DNA of 64,000 nt, from positions 248,001 to 312,000 of the forward strand of contig QCHA01000001.1 of NCBI GenBank assembly GCA_003279685.1, in the 5' to 3' direction. How positions within the stretch are numbered: position 1 is the stretch's first letter; each line of letters starts with the position of its first letter. Below are positions 59,685 to 64,000 of this stretch, one piece after another. The translations under genes were made by a program, and so were the position numbers. The notes under the pieces are model-generated. The model had not been told where the DNA came from, made no database searches, and saw only the letters and a program-made list of their open reading frames with translations. Source of the stretch: Pelagibacteraceae bacterium AG-390-L03. GTDB taxonomy: Bacteria > Pseudomonadota > Alphaproteobacteria > Pelagibacterales > Pelagibacteraceae.

Positions 59685-61178
59685 ATGAAACATTTTTTAA
59701 TTATACCTTTAGGTGGTCTTGGAATTAGATTTGTAAACTCAGGTTACAAAACCTATAAACCATTTCTAAAAACATCAACCAAATCAAGAGTTATTGATAA
59801 TATAGCTAATAATTTTCCTAAAAAAAATACTCATATAATTATTATAGGAAATACCAAAAGATATAGAAATATTGTTTTTAATTTCAAAAGGAAAAATACC
59901 TCTTTTATAAAAATCAGAGATCATAAATCTGGACCATTGTACTCTCTTTTTTTAGCAAAAAAAAAATTAAAAGAAATTATTAATAATGACAAATTTTTTA
60001 TTTCATATTCAGATATCAACTGGAAGTGGGATTTTAATTCTGTAGAAAAAAATCTCTCCAAAAAAAATATAGTTGTATATAGTCATATTGGCTTCCACCC
60101 CCATCTAGAAATAAATTCAAAATCAGATTTTTTTTTATGTAATAAAAAAGATGAAGTAGATTATGTATCTGAAAAAAAATCAATCCTTGCAGACTATAAA
60201 AAAAACTATCTTGCGATTGGATGTTATTATTTTAAAAACTTTCAATATTTTGAAAATTTTTTCAATGAAAATGAATTCAAAAAACAAATTAATAAAAAAG
60301 AAATATATATAATTAATTTATTAAATTACTGCTTAAAAAATAAAATTAAAATAAATCATTTTACTATAAATCGATTTGTTCATTTAGGGATACCTAATCA
60401 ATATGAAGATTTCTTAAATTGGAAAGATATTTTAATTAAAAACTTTAAAAAAAGTATAAGTTTAAGTTATCCAAGTATTATGTTGATGGCTGGAAAAGGT
60501 GAAAGAGTTAAAAATTTAAAAGAAAAAAAACCTTTTTTAAATATTAGAGATTATAAAATATACGAGTATATTTTTAAAAAATATGGTTCAAAAAAAAACC
60601 ATATAATTACTAATGATAATTATTTAAAATCTATAAATAAAAAATACAAGATTTTTAAGATTAATAATTCAAAATCAATGCTTCAAACAGTTGAAAAATC
60701 GATTGATTTGTTAAAAAATAAAAAAAATTTTTTTATACTATCTTGTGATTGTTTTGGGTTGTTTGAAAAAATAAAATTTGAAAAATTCATTGAAAAAGAA
60801 AAACCAGATGTAGTTCTTTTTGGTTTTAATATTTCAGAATTACAGAAATCACTTTTTAACGCACATTCTTCAATTAAATTAAAACATAACAATATAGACT
60901 CTATAAAAATTAAGAAATCTCTAGATAAATCAAATGAATTAGGTCATGCAGGGTTTTTTTGGGTAAAAAATAGCAATATATTTAATAATTTAAAAAAGTT
61001 TAGGTTAACCAATAAATTAAAAAGAGAAATTTTACTTGATGATTATTTTAAATTTCTATTTGATAAAAAGTTAGGCAAAATTAATTGTTATAAATTGAAG
61101 AGTTATGTGCATATAGGGTCAATTAATGAATATGAAGAATTGAAATATTGGGAAAACTATTTGAAAAATGAAAATTGA
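59685..61178 (+). CDS. Tandem two-domain nucleotidyltransferase-like protein
   Basis: 497 residues made of two homologous halves. Half one (1 to about 258) opens IIPLGGLGIRFVNSGYKTYKPFL, has the metal Asp in ISYSDINWKWD, and closes VHLGIPNQYEDFLNWKDIL. Half two (from about 261) opens IMLMAGKGERVKNLKEKKPFL, has ILSCDCFGLF, and closes VHIGSINEYEELKYWENYL. Each matches a sugar-phosphate nucleotidyltransferase. Its end overlaps the GatZ-like gene by 11 bases. The substrate and whether both halves are active are unknown. Confidence 0.75.
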   Translation: MKHFLIIPLGGLGIRFVNSGYKTYKPFLKTSTKSRVIDNIANNFPKKNTHIIIIGNTKRYRNIVFNFKRKNTSFIKIRDHKSGPLYSLFLAKKKLKEIINNDKFFISYSDINWKWDFNSVEKNLSKKNIVVYSHIGFHPHLEINSKSDFFLCNKKDEVDYVSEKKSILADYKKNYLAIGCYYFKNFQYFENFFNENEFKKQINKKEIYIINLLNYCLKNKIKINHFTINRFVHLGIPNQYEDFLNWKDILIKNFKKSISLSYPSIMLMAGKGERVKNLKEKKPFLNIRDYKIYEYIFKKYGSKKNHIITNDNYLKSINKKYKIFKINNSKSMLQTVEKSIDLLKNKKNFFILSCDCFGLFEKIKFEKFIEKEKPDVVLFGFNISELQKSLFNAHSSIKLKHNNIDSIKIKKSLDKSNELGHAGFFWVKNSNIFNNLKKFRLTNKLKREILLDDYFKFLFDKKLGKINCYKLKSYVHIGSINEYEELKYWENYLKNEN

Positions 61179-62388
61179 TAAAATTATAAAAAAGAAAGCA
61201 TTACCATCATTCTGTACCTCAAATATTGAAGTTATAAAATCAATTCTATTTTTTTGTCATAATAAAAAATTACCTTGCTTAATTGAATGCACTTCGAATC
61301 AAGTTAACCAACATGGTGGTTATACCAATAAAACACCAAAAAAATTTATAAAAGAAATTTTTAATTTAAGTAAAAAGATTAAATTTAACTCAAAAAAATT
61401 ATTTTTAGGGGGAGATCATTTGGGTCCACTACCATGGAAAAAAAAGAACAAAACTATCGCTATCAAAAATTCAATTTCATTAATAAATGATTATTTAAAA
61501 CAAAATTTTTGTAAGATTCATGTCGACACTTCAATAAAATGTAGAGATGACAAGTATATTGATAGTGACATCATCTTTGAGAGAACTAGTGATATTTTAA
61601 ATAATCCTAGTATCAAAAAAAAAATAAAAGATAAATTCTTAATAGTAGGAACAGAAGTCCCTCTATCTGGAAGTGGTGATGATAAAAAAATTGTTAAAAC
61701 TAACAAGAAACAAATTGAAACGGAAGTTTTCAAATTTAAACAAATATTAGATAAATTAAGTCTAAAAAATAAATCTTTTGGTTTAGTAATTGAACCTGGA
61801 ATGAAATATATGCACTTCTCTATTACAAAACCTAACTTTTCAGACTTTTCGAATAAAAAAAATATAAGTAAAAAAAATAAATTTGTTTATGAGGCTCACT
61901 CTACGGATTATCAGCCAGAAAAAATTTTAAAACAATTAGTAAAAAATAATTTTAAATTTTTAAAAGTTGGCCCAGAATTAACTTATAATTATTCGAAGTC
62001 ATTATTCTTTATGGAAAATGTAGAAAAAAAAAATAAGCTTAAAAGTTCAAAAATAAAAAAAGTTATTTTTTCTTCGATGTTGAAAAATCCAAAATATTGG
62101 AAAAGCTACTATGAAACAAAAAATCCTAAATTACTTTTAAATAGTAAATTAGATAGAATGAGATATTATTTTGATACTAAACCCGTAATTAATTCAATCA
62201 AAAATTTAAAAAAAAATATTAATCTACTTCATGAAAAAAATATAGTTTACTTAATGAATACTTCTGAAAAAAAAGAATTTTTAAATTTTAAAAAAGATAA
62301 GTTATCAAATTTCGATGTAATTAAACTAATCTTTATTTCAAAAACATTAAAAAGATACTTTGGTGCTTGTAAACACAAATTAAATTAA
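61168..62388 (+). CDS. GatZ/KbaZ-type tagatose-bisphosphate aldolase subunit homologue
   Basis: 406 residues, close in length to GatZ and KbaZ. Strong landmarks: ECTSNQVNQHGGYTNKTP, LFLGGDHLGPLPW, CKIHVDTSIKCRDD, IVGTEVPLSG, VYEAHSTDYQPEKI, LKVGPELTYN and RMRYYFD. In E. coli these proteins assist the catalytic class II aldolase GatY/KbaY, which is absent here. Conservation of the metal-site-like His and Asp suggests its own activity. Coupled to the nucleotidyltransferase, not to galactitol genes. Confidence 0.85.
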   Translation: MKIDKIIKKKALPSFCTSNIEVIKSILFFCHNKKLPCLIECTSNQVNQHGGYTNKTPKKFIKEIFNLSKKIKFNSKKLFLGGDHLGPLPWKKKNKTIAIKNSISLINDYLKQNFCKIHVDTSIKCRDDKYIDSDIIFERTSDILNNPSIKKKIKDKFLIVGTEVPLSGSGDDKKIVKTNKKQIETEVFKFKQILDKLSLKNKSFGLVIEPGMKYMHFSITKPNFSDFSNKKNISKKNKFVYEAHSTDYQPEKILKQLVKNNFKFLKVGPELTYNYSKSLFFMENVEKKNKLKSSKIKKVIFSSMLKNPKYWKSYYETKNPKLLLNSKLDRMRYYFDTKPVINSIKNLKKNINLLHEKNIVYLMNTSEKKEFLNFKKDKLSNFDVIKLIFISKTLKRYFGACKHKLN

Positions 62389-63395
62389 ATATTTTTTATA
62401 TTTCGTAAATTAAACGATAGAATTATCAGTGGTAAAATTATTAATTTTTCTGACATTTGATATACTGGAGTTGCAAACAAAAAAACAATTGAATAAATAA
62501 TTGCCATTATTATTAGCATTTTATTTTTAGCTTCACTTTTAAAAACATTGTAAAAAATTAATCCAATAGGAAGAATAAAATTAATCGTGACTATTAATAT
62601 ACTTGAAAATATATTTATAGAACCTAGTTCACTTAAAATTATTTGGCCTTCTTGTTTTTGAAGAGGAACAAAAAATTTTGGGTTAATCATGCAATTTATT
62701 GACTCATAATTAATAATTACAAATATAGTAAGTATAATAGCACTTAATATTATAATTTTTTTAAATTCTAAATTAAAAATTAACCAAGTTAAAATTATAA
62801 TAAATCCACTTTCCCGATTAAGTGTTGCCATCAAAATTATCAAAAAAAATAAAATAATATTTCTTTTTTTACTTGCATATATTGCTGCACTCATAAAAAA
62901 CATCTCAAATATAGAATAAGAATATTCTCCGAGATGAAATTGAAAAATAAAGGTTACGTAAAAAAGAAAAAAAATAATATGAATTTTTTCTAATTGAAAA
63001 ACATTATTCAAAAAAACAAGAGATAAAAATATTAAAGAACAATGTAATATAATATTAATATAATATGGAAAATTAGAATTCAATTCTTCAGACAACTGAT
63101 AGATATTTTTTAAAAATAACGATTTAACCCATCTTACTTTATGTCTATCATGCATATCACCTGTTATATTGCATTTTTTTGATAGAATTTCTTCATATGA
63201 TAAATCTGAAGTTAGTTGTTGATTAATATTTTTTTTGATTTCGGCTCTTGTTAATTTTATAAATGTTTTGTCATTTGTAATCTCATTGATTGCAAAACGT
63301 TCATGTGTAAAATTTATGAAAACATAAAAAATCAAAAAAAATGATATAAAAAATAATAAATTTTTTTCATTAAGACTTTTTGATATAAAATTCAT
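62385..63395 (-). CDS. Polytopic membrane protein, possible GT-C-like transferase or polymerase
   Basis: 336 residues with about eight to nine membrane segments. An extracytoplasmic stretch near residues 40-110 follows the first segment (CNITGDMHDRHKVRW), and a loop motif LNRESGF resembles the 'RE' motif seen in GT-C and EpsG-type proteins. I do not recognise a family with confidence. Its stop shares TTAA with the GatZ-like gene. Closes the island on the right. Confidence 0.5.
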   Translation of the reverse strand: MNFISKSLNEKNLLFFISFFLIFYVFINFTHERFAINEITNDKTFIKLTRAEIKKNINQQLTSDLSYEEILSKKCNITGDMHDRHKVRWVKSLFLKNIYQLSEELNSNFPYYINIILHCSLIFLSLVFLNNVFQLEKIHIIFFLFYVTFIFQFHLGEYSYSIFEMFFMSAAIYASKKRNIILFFLIILMATLNRESGFIIILTWLIFNLEFKKIIILSAIILTIFVIINYESINCMINPKFFVPLQKQEGQIILSELGSINIFSSILIVTINFILPIGLIFYNVFKSEAKNKMLIIMAIIYSIVFLFATPVYQMSEKLIILPLIILSFNLRNIKNI

Positions 63396-63446
63396 ATTTT
63401 AATTTAATATAAAGATAATTTAAAAATATTATAGGATAATGTGGGA

Positions 63447-64000
63447 TTAAGAGTGTATTGCTCTTTTATCTACTGATAATGCTGCTTCTTTAACAGCTTC
63501 TGAAAATGTTGGATGAGCGTGACAGGTTCTAGCAATATCTTCAGAGCTTGCACCAAATTCCATTGCTACACCTATTTCTGCAATAAGTTCTCCCGCATGA
63601 GGGCCTATTATGTGAGCACCTAAAACTTTATCAGTAGTTTCATCCGCTAAAATTTTAACAAACCCTTCTGCATCATCTATGGCTTTTGCTCTAGAGTTTG
63701 CCATGAATGAAAACTTACCAATTTTATATTTTGTGTTTAATTCTTTTAATTGTTCTTCTGTCTTACCAATTGATGCTACTTCAGGGGTAGTATAAACTAC
63801 ACCAGGTATTGTATCGTAATTCACATGGCCTGATTGACCCGCAATATTTTCTGCAACTGCAATTCCTTCATCTTCTGCTTTATGGGCAAGCATTGGTCCA
63901 CTTATAACATCGCCTATTGCATAAATATTATTAATATTAGTTTTAAACGTATTGTCTGTTTTAACTCTTTGTCTTTCATCTAATTCAACACCAGCAGCTT
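63447..64000 (-). CDS. lpdA: Dihydrolipoyl dehydrogenase, C-terminal part
   Basis: The reading frame continues through the right window edge; the track ORF starts only at an internal Met. Visible are [16 protein letters not shown], the second FAD block [13 protein letters not shown], and the dimer domain with the catalytic His-Glu pair near [16 protein letters not shown]3 subunit of the 2-oxoacid dehydrogenase complexes. The N-terminal FAD and disulfide regions are outside. Confidence 0.95.
   Translation of the reverse strand, partial: AAGVELDERQRVKTDNTFKTNINNIYAIGDVISGPMLAHKAEDEGIAVAENIAGQSGHVNYDTIPGVVYTTPEVASIGKTEEQLKELNTKYKIGKFSFMANSRAKAIDDAEGFVKILADETTDKVLGAHIIGPHAGELIAEIGVAMEFGASSEDIARTCHAHPTFSEAVKEAALSVDKRAIHS

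Overview
The window is very A+T-rich, densely coded and almost free of intergenic space, and its gene content points to a streamlined marine alphaproteobacterium of the SAR11 / Pelagibacter type. The pointers are a ChvG/ChvI pair beside ahcY, a class I lysyl-tRNA synthetase, an atpHAGDC cluster, a SAM-II riboswitch in front of metX, RegA-type regulation, and eight convergent gene pairs whose 3' ends overlap. I saw no rRNA, tRNA, CRISPR array, insertion sequence or prophage, and no gene-free stretch longer than about 190 bases.

Layout. (1) 1-9864: an apparently complete aerobic purine-degradation locus in two divergent arms. The minus arm is hiuH-xdhA-xdhB-guaD-puuD plus the start of a phosphoribosyltransferase gene; the plus arm is uraD-alc-allA-puuE. 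A stand-alone cytochrome c and a two-gene XdhC follow. Together they cover guanine to xanthine, urate, 5-hydroxyisourate, OHCU, allantoin, allantoate, ureidoglycolate and finally glyoxylate plus urea. (2) 9900-20091: DUF1330 protein, DNA glycosylase, EamA transporter, msrA, a sulfurtransferase, an RND efflux pair with an unusual adaptor, a transglycosylase-like lipoprotein, gpmA, and a murU/amgK-like pair. (3) 20101-28184: tsaE, ahcY, chvG, chvI, polA, bioY, regA. (4) 28322-31428: a polyamine cluster (ornithine/lysine decarboxylase-like, deoxyhypusine-synthase-like, agmatinase-like). (5) 31425-43206: queuosine-precursor transporter, rpmB, pyrD, lysS, trkH, an AmpG-like permease with an NlpC/P60 peptidase, tyrA, hisC, then riboswitch-controlled metXW and gloB. 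(6) 43272-49815: rplU-rpmA-obgE-proB-proA-nadD-rsfS-ctpA-rppH. (7) 49808-56660: F1 ATP synthase operon and priA. (8) 56830-63395: a small surface-glycan island. (9) 63447-64000: the 3' part of lpdA.

The most unusual part is the island between priA and lpdA. It has a uridine-kinase-like P-loop protein, a short GDPD-like protein, an FkbM methyltransferase, a family 2 glycosyltransferase, a protein made of two tandem nucleotidyltransferase-like domains, a stand-alone GatZ/KbaZ-type aldolase subunit overlapping it by 11 bases, and a polytopic membrane protein. Kinase, aldolase-like protein and nucleotidyltransferase could form a short route to an activated sugar or polyol phosphate for a surface glycan; this is inference from neighbourhood. 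Other points worth checking are a urate hydroxylase without its usual cytochrome domain next to a free cytochrome c, a hairpin-less RND adaptor, a ChvI receiver in which the conserved Lys-Pro is replaced, and a possible alternative hairpin overlapping the SAM-II pseudoknot.

Cell logic: purine nitrogen and carbon scavenging, peptidoglycan recycling (AmpG-like/NlpC, AmgK/MurU-like), methionine synthesis under SAM control, and housekeeping functions sit in short, tightly packed operons. Promoter-like elements of the TTGACA/TATAAT class are visible in front of metX, rplU, rpmB, ahcY, polA and priA; for rpmB and ahcY the predicted leader is only a few bases.
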